Source of the DNA: Atopobium sp.
GTDB lineage: Bacteria; Actinomycetota; Coriobacteriia; Coriobacteriales; Atopobiaceae
Direction of reading: 5' to 3'
Assembly: GCA_022732885.1 (NCBI GenBank)
Contig: JAIJTS010000007.1
Span: 16,004 to 80,003 of the forward strand
DNA: 64,000 nucleotides
Below the pieces are notes generated by a model. That model saw nothing but the letters and a program-made list of their open reading frames with translations. It was not told the origin of the DNA and made no database searches. The position numbers were made by a program, and so were the translations under genes. Shown piece after piece: positions 52,455 through 60,988 of this stretch. The number at the start of each line of letters is the position of its first letter. Within the stretch, counting starts at the first letter, position 1.

Positions 52455-53381
52455 ATGTCTGAAAGTGGCTATGACTTACAAAGCCTGGCCGGAAAGCTTT
52501 GCTCGATTGTTGGAGAAGAGAACGTCCTGGTAGACGAGCCAATGAGTGAGCATACCACCTTTGAAGTGGGTGGACCTGCAGATCTCTATGTCATCCCTGA
52601 TGACCCTGATGAGGTCAAAGAGATTCTCCTTGCGGTTAAAGACGCAAAAGCTCCTTATTTTATTCTGGGATACGGTTCTGACCTGCTTGTTTCTGATGCT
52701 GGTTATCGTGGCGTGATTATTGCTGTTGCCGATGGTCTCACTGGTGTAAGTGTCGACGATACCGAGATAACCTGTCAGGCTGGCGTTGGCCTTAAAGAGG
52801 CTTCCGAGATGGCCTGCGAACTGGATCTTTCTGGACTTGAGTTTGCATGTGGTATTCCAGGTTCTGTGGGTGGTGCATGCTTTATGAATGCTGGCGCTTA
52901 CGACGGCTGCATTGCTGACGTGCTCAAATCTGTTCGTGTCCTTCTTGCTGATGGCACCTTTGCTACGCTGGACGCATCCGAGCTTGACCTGGGATACCGT
53001 CAGAGCAGAATAGCCAATGAAGGCATGATTGTGCTTTCTGCAACATTCAATCTTCACCGTGCAGATGGCGAGAAAATCCGTGAGAAGATGGAAGAATTCA
53101 CACGAGCTCGTGAAGAAAAACAGCCACTTGAGCTGCCTTCTGCCGGCTCAACTTTTAAGCGTCCCGAAGGTCATTTTGTAGGTAAGCTTGTTACCGATGC
53201 TGGTCTTAAGGGTTATCGTTTTGGTGGCGCTGGCGTTTCTGATAAGCATGCTGGTTTTGTGGTTAACTACGATAATGCTACTGCTGCCGATGTTCATGCG
53301 GTTATTGAACATGTACAAGCAGAGGTTAAGCGTCAGTTTGATGTTGAACTTCACCCTGAGGTAAGATTCCTCGGAGAATAA
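52455..53381 (+). CDS. murB: UDP-N-acetylenolpyruvoylglucosamine reductase
   Basis: 308 residues, flavoprotein that makes UDP-MurNAc. FAD-binding YGSDLLVSDAGYRG near residue 75 and GIPGSVGGACFMNAGAYDG near 133; the proton-donor Ser lies in PSAGSTFKRPEGHFVGKLV (near residue 232), and the last Glu in HPEVRFLGE. TTFEVGGPADLYV is the usual start. AAGGAG is upstream of the ATG. Single gene, ending 9 nt from the convergent PFK gene. GEK codons at 53067-53074 carry the dispersed word. Confidence 0.95.
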   Translation: MSESGYDLQSLAGKLCSIVGEENVLVDEPMSEHTTFEVGGPADLYVIPDDPDEVKEILLAVKDAKAPYFILGYGSDLLVSDAGYRGVIIAVADGLTGVSVDDTEITCQAGVGLKEASEMACELDLSGLEFACGIPGSVGGACFMNAGAYDGCIADVLKSVRVLLADGTFATLDASELDLGYRQSRIANEGMIVLSATFNLHRADGEKIREKMEEFTRAREEKQPLELPSAGSTFKRPEGHFVGKLVTDAGLKGYRFGGAGVSDKHAGFVVNYDNATAADVHAVIEHVQAEVKRQFDVELHPEVRFLGE

Positions 53382-53390
53382 ACAGCAAGT

Positions 53391-54698
53391 TTACGATAAC
53401 TCTCTAAGAAAACGAGGGAGACCATCAGTAGAAATTGGCTCCTCAACGCCTGCAACCAGAGGACGCAGATAGTTCAGGGAGGCACGGGTAACGTTAAAAC
53501 CGTCTTCCGCAATCATTTCTTGAGGTACAAGTTTTACTTTGTTTGCAACATCTGCAACAGGGGTAGTACGAATTTCCGTAACGTATGGAGCGTTTGAGAT
53601 TCTGTGAATGCCAACCATTACCCCCGTTTTACCTTGGAGAACAGCCTCAACTCCTGCAGCACCTAGTGCTTCTGCCTCGTCTAAGTCAACCTTACTAGCA
53701 GCATGTGAAGCACAGCGCTGCAGCGTATTGAGTTCAATGCCACGAGATTTTACGTTCAGACGGTCTTTAGTTAACTGTGACAAGTATTGCGCTGTTCCGG
53801 ATTGTGCTGCAAGATGTCCAAACGTATCAATTGCAACTGACTGAGCATCAAAAAGAAAAGTACCATCTGCGTGATGAACGCCTTCACTGACAACTACTAT
53901 TACGTTGTTCTTTTTGCGAAGTCGCCGCTCAACAGCAGAAAGTAAAGCTTCTTCATCAAGGGGAACTTCAGGTAAAAGAATAAAATCTGGAGCGGCTCCG
54001 CAGATATCTTGTGCCAAAGTAGCAGACGCTGTGAGCCAACCGGCATCACGGCCCATAGCTTCAATAAATGTTACGTTTTTACTGTTGTAGACGCCGCCAT
54101 CGCGCGTAAGCTCAGCGGTTACAGATGCAATAAAGCGCGCTGCACTGCCAAAGCCGGGAGTATGATCGGTTCCCTCAAGATCGTTATCAATAGTCTTTGG
54201 TATGCCAACAACACAAACGGGGCTTTTCACCTGGTCAAAATAGCAAGATAACTTGTTCGTGGTATCCATGGAATCGTTACCGCCTATGTAGAGTACGGCG
54301 TCTACCTGGAATTTTTTGAGTTGCGTATCAATTTGCTGGTAAATAGGGGAGGATTCTACGGATTTGGAGTTGTTAGCGAGTTCCGGCAGCTTAAAGCGGC
54401 AGCTACCTAGCCAGCTTGATGGCGTTTTTCTGAGGAGCTGAAGGTTTTTCTCGCCAAAATTTGTGTCAGCTTTCTGGGACGCTTCTGGTTCAGATGTTGT
54501 AAGTCCAAGCGCTTCCGTCAGGTCAATTACGTTGCCCTCAAGAAATCCTTGGATTCCATTGCGCATTCCAAGTACGCGAAGTCCATGGGCATGAGCTGTG
54601 CGAACAACGCCTGCGAGCGATGCATTGATGGCCGCGGTGGGACCTCCCGACTGTCCGACCAAGATTGTGTGAATTGCGTGCTCTGATGTGGTATGCAT
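53391..54698 (-). CDS. 6-phosphofructokinase, PPi-dependent type
   Basis: 435 residues, PfkA superfamily: VGQSGGPTAAINASLAG at the start, GGNDSMDTTNKLS near residue 145, GIPKTIDNDLEGTDHTPGFG with the catalytic TIDND, and EAMGRDAGWLTAS. The Lys in PKTIDND, where ATP enzymes have Gly, is the mark of diphosphate-dependent enzymes; the GGND replaces GGDG. So it likely makes fructose-1,6-bisphosphate from F6P and PPi, reversibly. An insert near 85-130 (SSWLGSCRFKLPE) fits long PPi forms. It is convergent with murB. Confidence 0.88.
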   Translation of the reverse strand: MHTTSEHAIHTILVGQSGGPTAAINASLAGVVRTAHAHGLRVLGMRNGIQGFLEGNVIDLTEALGLTTSEPEASQKADTNFGEKNLQLLRKTPSSWLGSCRFKLPELANNSKSVESSPIYQQIDTQLKKFQVDAVLYIGGNDSMDTTNKLSCYFDQVKSPVCVVGIPKTIDNDLEGTDHTPGFGSAARFIASVTAELTRDGGVYNSKNVTFIEAMGRDAGWLTASATLAQDICGAAPDFILLPEVPLDEEALLSAVERRLRKKNNVIVVVSEGVHHADGTFLFDAQSVAIDTFGHLAAQSGTAQYLSQLTKDRLNVKSRGIELNTLQRCASHAASKVDLDEAEALGAAGVEAVLQGKTGVMVGIHRISNAPYVTEIRTTPVADVANKVKLVPQEMIAEDGFNVTRASLNYLRPLVAGVEEPISTDGLPRFLRELS

Positions 54699-54877
54699 GT
54701 GTGCCTCAGAATCTTGAGAGTTGACGTATCAAGTATAACCGCGGTGGGATGTTGCGGCATGAGCAAGAGTTCTCGTGGAAAAGCATTTGCCCGCAATAAA
54801 GTGAAAGTGCTGTGATGCTGTTATATCGATAGGCGAGAACCCCTAGAATCTATGTCGCACTCATTGCATACGCCTAT

Positions 54878-54910
54878 AAAAAAGCCGCACCTCAAACGAG
54901 ATGCGGCTTT
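54878..54910 (-). terminator. Rho-independent terminator after enolase
   Basis: On minus, AAAGCCGCATCTC pairs with GAGGTGCGGCTTT around GTTT with one G-U pair, followed by TTTAT. A GGCGAGAA word lies just beyond, at 54832-54839. The rest of 54699-54877 shows nothing else. Confidence 0.85.
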
Positions 54911-54937
54911 GTAACTTCTAGCGTGGAACCTGCGGGT

Positions 54938-56227
54938 TTAGCGAAGGTTGTAGAAAGCGTCCATACCCAGGTACTCAGCGCCATCAGCGAGGTCATCCTC
55001 GATGCGGAGAAGCTGGTTGTACTTAGCAACACGCTCGGTACGAGCAGGTGCACCAGTCTTGATCTGACCAGCGTTGGTTGCAACAACAAGGTCAGCAATG
55101 GTGGTGTCCTCGGTCTCACCAGAACGGTGGGAGACAACTGCGGTGTAACCTGCGCGCTTAGCCATCTCAATAGCCTCAAGGGACTCGGTCAGGGTACCAA
55201 TCTGGTTGACCTTAATGAGGATGGAGTTACCAGCGTGAACCTCAATGCCCTTCTTCAGGCGCTGAGTGTTGGTAACAAAGAGGTCATCGCCGACAAGCTG
55301 AATCTTCTTGCCCAGACGCTGGGTAAGAACCTTCCAACCGTCCCAGTCCTCCTCTGCAAGGCCGTCCTCGATGGAGACAATTGGGAACTTCTCGACCATT
55401 TCCTCGTAGTAAGCAACCATTTCCTCGGAGGTAAGGGAGCGACCCTCGCCCTTGAGGTCATACTTGCCGGTCTCCTTGTTATAGAACTCAGAAGAAGCTG
55501 GGTCCATAGCAAAGCGGAAGTCCTTGCCAAGCTCAAAGCCAGCAGCCTTAACAGCCTCGGCAAGAAGTTCAAGTGGCTCCTCGTTGGACTTAAGGTCTGG
55601 AGCAAAGCCGCCCTCGTCACCAACGCCGGTGTTGAGGCCCTGGGACTTTAGAGTGTCCTTGAGGGTGTGGTAAACCTGTGCGCACCAGCGAAGAGCGGTG
55701 GTGAAGTCAGGAGCACCAACAGGCATAATCATGAACTCCTGGAAGTCAACGTTGTTGTCAGCGTGGACGCCACCGTTGAGGACGTTCATCATAGGAACAG
55801 GAAGAGTGTGAGCATTTGCGCCACCGAGGTAAGCGTAAAGTGGAAGCTCAGCAGAAGCAGCTGCAGCGTGAGCAACAGCAAGAGAAACGCCGAGAATAGC
55901 GTTTGCGCCAAGGCGACCCTTGTTTGGAGTGCCGTCAAGCTTGATCATAGCAAGGTCAAGGCCGCGCTGATCCTCTGCGTCCCAACCAATAACAAGGTCG
56001 CGAATCTCAGTGTTGACGTGCTCAACTGCCTTCAGAACGCCCTTGCCCAGGTAGCGGCTCTTATCGCCGTCGCGAAGCTCTACAGCCTCAAACTCACCAG
56101 TGGATGCACCGGAAGGAACAATTGCACGACCAAAGGAACCGTCGTCAAGAACAACCTCAACCTCAACGGTTGGATTGCCACGGGAATCGAGGACCTCACG
56201 TGCGTGAACATCAAAAATCTGGCTCAT
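54938..56227 (-). CDS. eno: Enolase
   Basis: 429 residues, normal length. Interconverts 2-phosphoglycerate and phosphoenolpyruvate with magnesium. Clear signatures are HAREVLDSRGNPTVEVEV at the start, PSGASTGEFEAVELRDGD, GVGDEGGFAPDL, SIEDGLAEEDWDGW with metal Glu/Asp, VGDDLFVTN, ILIKVNQIGTL with the catalytic Lys, and SHRSGETEDTTIADL near the end. GAAAGGTGAG precedes the ATG. Monocistronic with a strong terminator. The codon use is more biased than in its neighbours, as expected for an abundant protein. Confidence 0.97.
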   Translation of the reverse strand: MSQIFDVHAREVLDSRGNPTVEVEVVLDDGSFGRAIVPSGASTGEFEAVELRDGDKSRYLGKGVLKAVEHVNTEIRDLVIGWDAEDQRGLDLAMIKLDGTPNKGRLGANAILGVSLAVAHAAAASAELPLYAYLGGANAHTLPVPMMNVLNGGVHADNNVDFQEFMIMPVGAPDFTTALRWCAQVYHTLKDTLKSQGLNTGVGDEGGFAPDLKSNEEPLELLAEAVKAAGFELGKDFRFAMDPASSEFYNKETGKYDLKGEGRSLTSEEMVAYYEEMVEKFPIVSIEDGLAEEDWDGWKVLTQRLGKKIQLVGDDLFVTNTQRLKKGIEVHAGNSILIKVNQIGTLTESLEAIEMAKRAGYTAVVSHRSGETEDTTIADLVVATNAGQIKTGAPARTERVAKYNQLLRIEDDLADGAEYLGMDAFYNLR

Positions 56228-56419
56228 AGCTCACCTTTCTTTAGGTTTAACATTTTGCCGATTGCACAGACATTATTAGTATACCCATTCTGCTATAAGG
56301 TGTGTATTGTAATTGCACATGGTATTAGAACAAAAGAAGATAGTATTTGACCAGGCAGACACATTGTCCACCTGGCCAAATAGAAAAAATTGCTGCAGAC
56401 TGTTAGATAGCTATATAAA

Positions 56420-56776
56420 TTATTTCTGAGGATACACAACAACCAACAGCATCTTGAATTCTTCTGGAGCCTGAAGTGCATGTGGGTGACCAAGTGGCAT
56501 CACAATGGACTGACCAGCTTCAAGAGTGTAGACATCGTCATCAATGGTGATGTTTGCACGTCCTTCAAGAATGGTGACAAATGCGTCGCCGCCTGCGCGA
56601 TGGCTTGCAATCTCTTCACCTGCACCAAAGCCAAAGAGGGTAACACTGACGGCATCATTTTGTGCAAGGGTCTTGCTGATGACCTGGCCAGAAAGGCTTA
56701 CAACCTGCTCTTTAAGGGTTACTACGGTCTTTGCGTCAATGTTTTTCATGACGCCAGGAATCAGATCTTCGGACAT
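56420..56776 (-). CDS. Cupin-domain protein
   Basis: 118 residues forming one cupin barrel. Motif 1 is GEEIASHRAGGDAFVTILEG (about 53-72) and motif 2 is PLGHPHALQAPEEFK (about 93-107), with His residues placed for a metal. Function is not known; such single cupins serve in sensing, sugar chemistry or oxygenase reactions. ATG 56776 has GGAGG upstream. A lone gene between enolase and helD. Confidence 0.82.
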   Translation of the reverse strand: MSEDLIPGVMKNIDAKTVVTLKEQVVSLSGQVISKTLAQNDAVSVTLFGFGAGEEIASHRAGGDAFVTILEGRANITIDDDVYTLEAGQSIVMPLGHPHALQAPEEFKMLLVVVYPQK

Positions 56777-56878
56777 ACTGACCTCCAACGGTAAATGTTA
56801 TTGATGTCTAGCATTTACCCGAACTGTCTCTTTTCAATCAGTAAATTTCCAAAAAATCGCAGGTAGAAATTGCTTTTT

Positions 56879-59011
56879 TTAAAGCAATTTGCTGAGCAGC
56901 GAAGTCATCTTTCCTTGAGAGACTACAATCACGTGATGCATTGCACGAGATAGCGCGGTGTAGAGCCTACGGCGAGAAATTCCGTCTGCTTTATACACTT
57001 CCTCTTGTGCGTCGGCAATAATGACCTGATCAAACTCAAGGCCTTTTGCCAGTGCAAGGTCAAGAAGAACTGTGCCCTTCGCGGGGAGGGAATTGTGGCT
57101 GGTGAGCACTTTGACGGCAGACTCCTCTAGCTGCTTGGAAAGCCAGCGAACGCGAGACTTCTCGGTGCACACAATGGCAGTCAGCCCGTCAAACTCTTGT
57201 GCCTGCTCAATAAGGGACTTCACTGTCTGTAGGTATTCAGCACGTTCAGCATCTTTGTTGTTAGCTACCACTTCAAAGAACTCAGGTTTTTTGCCACCGC
57301 GCTGAACAGAGCTTGTCTGGCCACGCTCTTCTTCGCTCAAAAGCGAGGTAAACAGCGCAGTAATCTCGGGAGAAGAACGATAGCTGGTTAAAAGTTTGCA
57401 GGTAGAAACTGCACCCTTGCCATGTGTTGCGGTAAAGATCTTCTCGATCTGCTCAAACGTTGCGGTGTCTTCCCAAATTGCCTGGTTGGAGTCGCCCAAA
57501 AGCAGGAAATGTGCGCGCGAGAAGTACTTTCCAAGCACCATAAGCTGCGTCTCGGTATAGTCTTGAACCTCGTCAATCATGACAAACTTGACGTTTTTCT
57601 CGCCAGCTCCTGTGATAAGAAGTCGCAGGTAAACGCATTCGGCGCCGCTCAGCGCAGAGGTGTTGAGCATGCGCATGCCAATGCGGTCAATGCGGAGCCA
57701 GGAAGCGGATTCGATGACCTCGTGAGCGGAGGCAAAGCGCCAGTTGAGAAACTCGCGGGTGCGCGCTAGAACTTCTTCCTCATCGGAAGGACTGATGGTG
57801 CGACCAAAGACCTCAAGCTGCTGATCAACGTCAAGGGAGAGCATTTCTTCTTGGATTTCGTCGTTGTGGGCCATCTGGCCAAGTCTGCGCTCCAGGCGGG
57901 TGTGGAGCTCGTCTTTGGCAAGTGCAATGAGTCGTGGACCCACAGGAAATTGCGAGAACTTTGCCACGGAACTAGCCACCTGAGCTGGCTTAATAAGCGT
58001 GGTGCCTTCAACAGAAATGGCCTTGAAGTCGTCCTCGTAGAGCTCAAGCGAAGCAAGTTGCTCCTCAAGCTTCTTAAGAGAATCGGGGTTGTTGTGAGCA
58101 CCCGATGCGTGGTCGGCCAGGCCCAAAGCCTTGAGGAAAGAATCCCAGGTAAATACCTGTGGATTGTGCTCGCCCATGCTGGGCAAAACGGTATTGATGT
58201 AGCGAGAAAACATCTCGTTGGGAGTAAACAGGTACACCTGATCTGCGGTCAGTGTAGTGCGCTGCTGGTATAGAAGGTACGCAATGCGCTGCAGCAAAAC
58301 GGACGTCTTGCCCGATCCTGCAATGCCGTTGACCAGCAGAACTGGCACGTCTTCGTGTCTGACCACAACGTTTTGTTCACGCTGGATAGTTGCGGTAATG
58401 GCCTGTAGCTTCTCAGTGTGCTGACGCTTTAGGGCGGCAAGCAGCAGAGAGTCTTCAATGGCAACCGTTGTGTCAAAGTAGAGGTTTAGCTTGTCGCGCG
58501 TTATATCAAACTGTCGGCGAAGTTCCAGCTCCACGGTTCTTTTCTTGCCGTCTACCTGGTACGACGTAGTACCCATCTCTTGGTTGTAATACGTCTCGGC
58601 AACGGGGCTGCGCCAGTCAACAATGAGCGGCGTGCGGTCTTTGTCCGTGATGCCCGCCGCACCAATGTATACATCGCGAGAAGGACGTCCAGGTCGCATC
58701 TTGAGCGTGACCTTGGCAAAGTAAGGCTGCCTCAAAAGGATTTCGACGCGACCGAGTTTCTCGACAGTAAAATCGTGGTACTGGTTGTACGTATCAATAA
58801 CGCTGTTGAGCGTCTCAATGGCCGCAAGGGTCTCGATGGTTTCGTCCGCGCCGCCAAAGTCCGGGCGGATTTCTTCACTCATCTGGCGTAGGTCTCTAGC
58901 TGCATCTTTTTGCGTGGTGTTGAGCGTTGTGTCCAAATCCTCACGAATCTCAACAAGTTTTTGATATACATGGGAGAGGTGTTCTTGCTCTTGCTGGTGG
59001 ATTGGATCCAT
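56879..59011 (-). CDS. HelD-like UvrD/Rep superfamily ATPase
   Basis: 710 residues. An N-terminal coiled coil (about 1-75, QEQEHLSHVYQKLVEIREDL) is followed by an SF1 helicase core: Walker A NGIAGSGKTSVLLQRIAYLL near residue 225, Walker B VKFVMIDEVQDYTETQL near 480, LLLGDSNQAIWED, and a last motif RRRLYTALSRAMHHVIVVSQ. This layout is that of HelD, which recycles stalled RNA polymerase. ATG 59011 has AGGAGC upstream, 8 nt after the engB stop; the longer frame to 59185 overlaps engB. Two dispersed words lie in it. Confidence 0.88.
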   Translation of the reverse strand: MDPIHQQEQEHLSHVYQKLVEIREDLDTTLNTTQKDAARDLRQMSEEIRPDFGGADETIETLAAIETLNSVIDTYNQYHDFTVEKLGRVEILLRQPYFAKVTLKMRPGRPSRDVYIGAAGITDKDRTPLIVDWRSPVAETYYNQEMGTTSYQVDGKKRTVELELRRQFDITRDKLNLYFDTTVAIEDSLLLAALKRQHTEKLQAITATIQREQNVVVRHEDVPVLLVNGIAGSGKTSVLLQRIAYLLYQQRTTLTADQVYLFTPNEMFSRYINTVLPSMGEHNPQVFTWDSFLKALGLADHASGAHNNPDSLKKLEEQLASLELYEDDFKAISVEGTTLIKPAQVASSVAKFSQFPVGPRLIALAKDELHTRLERRLGQMAHNDEIQEEMLSLDVDQQLEVFGRTISPSDEEEVLARTREFLNWRFASAHEVIESASWLRIDRIGMRMLNTSALSGAECVYLRLLITGAGEKNVKFVMIDEVQDYTETQLMVLGKYFSRAHFLLLGDSNQAIWEDTATFEQIEKIFTATHGKGAVSTCKLLTSYRSSPEITALFTSLLSEEERGQTSSVQRGGKKPEFFEVVANNKDAERAEYLQTVKSLIEQAQEFDGLTAIVCTEKSRVRWLSKQLEESAVKVLTSHNSLPAKGTVLLDLALAKGLEFDQVIIADAQEEVYKADGISRRRLYTALSRAMHHVIVVSQGKMTSLLSKLL

Positions 59012-59018
59012 GATGCTC

Positions 59019-59603
59019 CTAGATGGTTGCGTCTTCGATGCGGCGACGCAACTCGTCAATGCCCAGGCCAGTCTCGGACGAGGTAATAATGGTCTGTTCA
59101 GGGGTAATGTGGAATGCCTTGCGCAGGGCGGCTGCGGCTTGATTTTGCTTGCCGCGCGCAATCTTGTCTGCCTTGGTAAACGCAACTACAAAGGGCAGCT
59201 CAGCCTCTTGGAGAAAGTTGATCATCTGTAGGTCAAGCTTTTGAGCTTCATGCCTGATGTCAACAAGGCTAATGACCAGGTTAAAGCTGCGCTCTTGCTC
59301 AAAGTAGCCACCAATGAGGTCTGCCCAGCGTTGTTTTTCTTGGCGAGAAACTCGTGCAAATCCGTATCCAGGCAAGTCTACAAATTTGACGCCATCAACG
59401 TCAAAGAAGTTGATATTTGCTGTTTTACCTGGGACGCTTGAAACTCGTGCAAGCTGTTTTCTGCCAATAAGTTTATTTAAGAGGGAAGACTTACCCACAT
59501 TTGAGCGGCCCACAAAGGCCACCTCTGGGGTCTCTGGAGAAGGAAGTTGTGAAATTGCTCCGTATGATGCCTCATATCGTGCGGTTTCATACTTAAGACC
59601 CAT
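59019..59603 (-). CDS. engB: Ribosome-biogenesis GTPase EngB/YsxC
   Basis: 194 residues. G1 VAFVGRSNVGKSSLLNKLIG near residue 30, SSVPGKTANINFFDV with the G2 Thr, G3 VDLPGYGFARVSRQEKQRW, G4 FTKADKIARGK. It helps assemble the 50S ribosomal subunit. GGGAGG precedes the ATG at 59603. It is directly upstream of helD, with which it likely forms an operon. The TGGCGAGAA word at 59341-59349 reads SRQ, not GEK, in this gene. Confidence 0.94.
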   Translation of the reverse strand: MGLKYETARYEASYGAISQLPSPETPEVAFVGRSNVGKSSLLNKLIGRKQLARVSSVPGKTANINFFDVDGVKFVDLPGYGFARVSRQEKQRWADLIGGYFEQERSFNLVISLVDIRHEAQKLDLQMINFLQEAELPFVVAFTKADKIARGKQNQAAAALRKAFHITPEQTIITSSETGLGIDELRRRIEDATI

Positions 59604-59703
59604 GATGCCTCCCGTTGCGCTTTAAAAACGTAAGGTATTATTCTAGCGCAAACTACGAGGCAGCTAACAATCCATCCATTTGTAGTAGGAATGGTAAGAG
59701 CTG

Positions 59704-60330
59704 CTACAGAGACACTCGAATTCGTTTTTCTACAGGCAAACGAGAAACAAGCAAATCAAACGTCGTGTCAGTAATCGGATTTCTATAAATTTCCTCTCCT
59801 GTAAGATTTACTACATAAGGCACATGAAAAACATACGAGGTGTGCGGTTTGATGGCAATTCGCGAAGTGGTTATATTTGGCTGGACAAGCGGCCAAAGGG
59901 AGTTTTCATTTCCTAAATCGCAAATGTAATAGGTGTTGTTGGCTTGTGGAATTAAAATCGTGCCGAGAAAATCTATTCCTCCTACAGGCTCAGTCTCTTC
60001 TCTATCATTTTTAACTTCTATAGTGACATCTATCACACTTGTTTGATTGCCATGAGCATTGGGTTGTTGTGGTGTAATACCATGTTTTTCCAGGTAGCCG
60101 TCATATGTGGTTAGGGCAATTTCAGTTATTCGTATTGAATATCCCTTTGTATTTTCAGAAGACGAATAATGAAAATTTCCGTCGAGGGGGACCCATTCTC
60201 CCATTTGATAAATTTCTTCAGGGATAGTTAGTGCATGTGTATTTACCCACCAAACCCTGTAGCCAAGAGCACAAACCAGTACAAGGCTTATGACAATTGC
60301 AAATAATGGTAGTTTGCTTTTTAGTTTCAT
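59704..60330 (-). CDS. Membrane-anchored Ig-like hypothetical protein of the ABC island
   Basis: 208 residues. One N-terminal hydrophobic helix (about 8-28) acts as an anchor or uncleaved signal; the rest is an outer beta-rich domain (VIDVTIEVKNDREETEPVGG, KPHTSYVFHVPYVVN), like DUF5028-type proteins. Function unknown. Its ATG overlaps the ATPase stop by 4 nt (ATGA), so it is made with the transporter. It is AT-rich, and no dispersed word is present. It may assist an ABC transporter, as immunity-type accessory proteins do, but that is a guess. Confidence 0.72.
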   Translation of the reverse strand: MKLKSKLPLFAIVISLVLVCALGYRVWWVNTHALTIPEEIYQMGEWVPLDGNFHYSSSENTKGYSIRITEIALTTYDGYLEKHGITPQQPNAHGNQTSVIDVTIEVKNDREETEPVGGIDFLGTILIPQANNTYYICDLGNENSLWPLVQPNITTSRIAIKPHTSYVFHVPYVVNLTGEEIYRNPITDTTFDLLVSRLPVEKRIRVSL

Positions 60331-60986
60331 GATGCACGTCTTTGCACGTCGATTTTCTGGATAATTTTACCGAGCTTCATTTTGTAAATTACATCGCAGA
60401 CAACCTCTAAGAATTCAGCATCATGACTTGATACAAGAAGTGTTGCGCCTCTATCTCTTTGTTCAACAATGAGCTCCGTGAGCATATGGACACCGTCTTC
60501 ATCAAGAGCGTTTGTTGGCTCATCAAGAATAATTAAATCCGGTTGTTCAAAAAACGCCATGGCAATTCCCAAGCGTTGTTTCATGCCAAGGGAGTATTTC
60601 CTAACAGGTCTTTTGTCTGTAGGATCAAGTCCTACTTTTTCAATTGCGGCATCAATATCTTGCTCAGACGCGATTTGTTTTATTGACGAAAGAATCTCTA
60701 AGTTCTTACGACCGCTATATGAGCTGAGAAGTGCTGGTTTTTCTAGGAGCAGACCAACACTTGGTGGGAAATCTATATCATCCCAGAGCTTTTTGTTTTC
60801 AATAGAAACATATCCTTGGGTAGGCTTAATGAGACCACAGACCGCTCGCATAAGCATTGTTTTACCAGAGCCGTTTTGGCCCTCGAGACCAATTATCTCT
60901 CTCTTTTCTAGGGATAATGTGACATCCTTGAGAACAGTATCGTTTCCGATTTCTTTTGTTAGATGTTCAACTGAAATGTACGACAT
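60327..60986 (-). CDS. ABC transporter ATP-binding protein
   Basis: 219 residues. Walker A LEGQNGSGKTMLMRAVCGLI near residue 35, signature RKYSLGMKQRLGIAMAFFEQ near 128, Walker B LIILDEPTNALDEDG and the His switch in LLVSSHDAEFL. The YSLGMKQR form is typical of ATPases of bacitracin/lantibiotic-type ABC-2 exporters. It serves the permeases encoded just upstream (60989-63541). Weak ribosome site; closely packed with its neighbours. Confidence 0.92.
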   Translation of the reverse strand: MSYISVEHLTKEIGNDTVLKDVTLSLEKREIIGLEGQNGSGKTMLMRAVCGLIKPTQGYVSIENKKLWDDIDFPPSVGLLLEKPALLSSYSGRKNLEILSSIKQIASEQDIDAAIEKVGLDPTDKRPVRKYSLGMKQRLGIAMAFFEQPDLIILDEPTNALDEDGVHMLTELIVEQRDRGATLLVSSHDAEFLEVVCDVIYKMKLGKIIQKIDVQRRAS

Positions 60987-60988
60987 GT

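Larger units (their letters stand above)
573..59349. repeat. Dispersed word GGCGAGAA, mostly TGGCGAGAA (27 copies by eye)
   Basis: Plus-strand copies start at 4051, 5213, 26291, 37503, 38327, 39009, 46051, 50645, 53067, 54832, 56971 and 59342. Copies read as TTCTCGCC start at 573, 16832, 25673, 35668, 36765, 37925, 38084, 40683, 43391, 45928, 46825, 47931, 50625, 54448 and 57597. All but those at 37503, 47931, 50625, 54832 and 56971 have T before GGCGAGAA. About 1.6 copies are expected from a 46% GC composition. The function is unknown; see findings. Confidence 0.85.

Noticed and set aside
573..59349. The dispersed word as a Chi or KOPS site
   Set aside because: Those are skewed to one strand along a replichore; here the orientations are nearly even (12 to 15). 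Not formally excluded without the whole chromosome.
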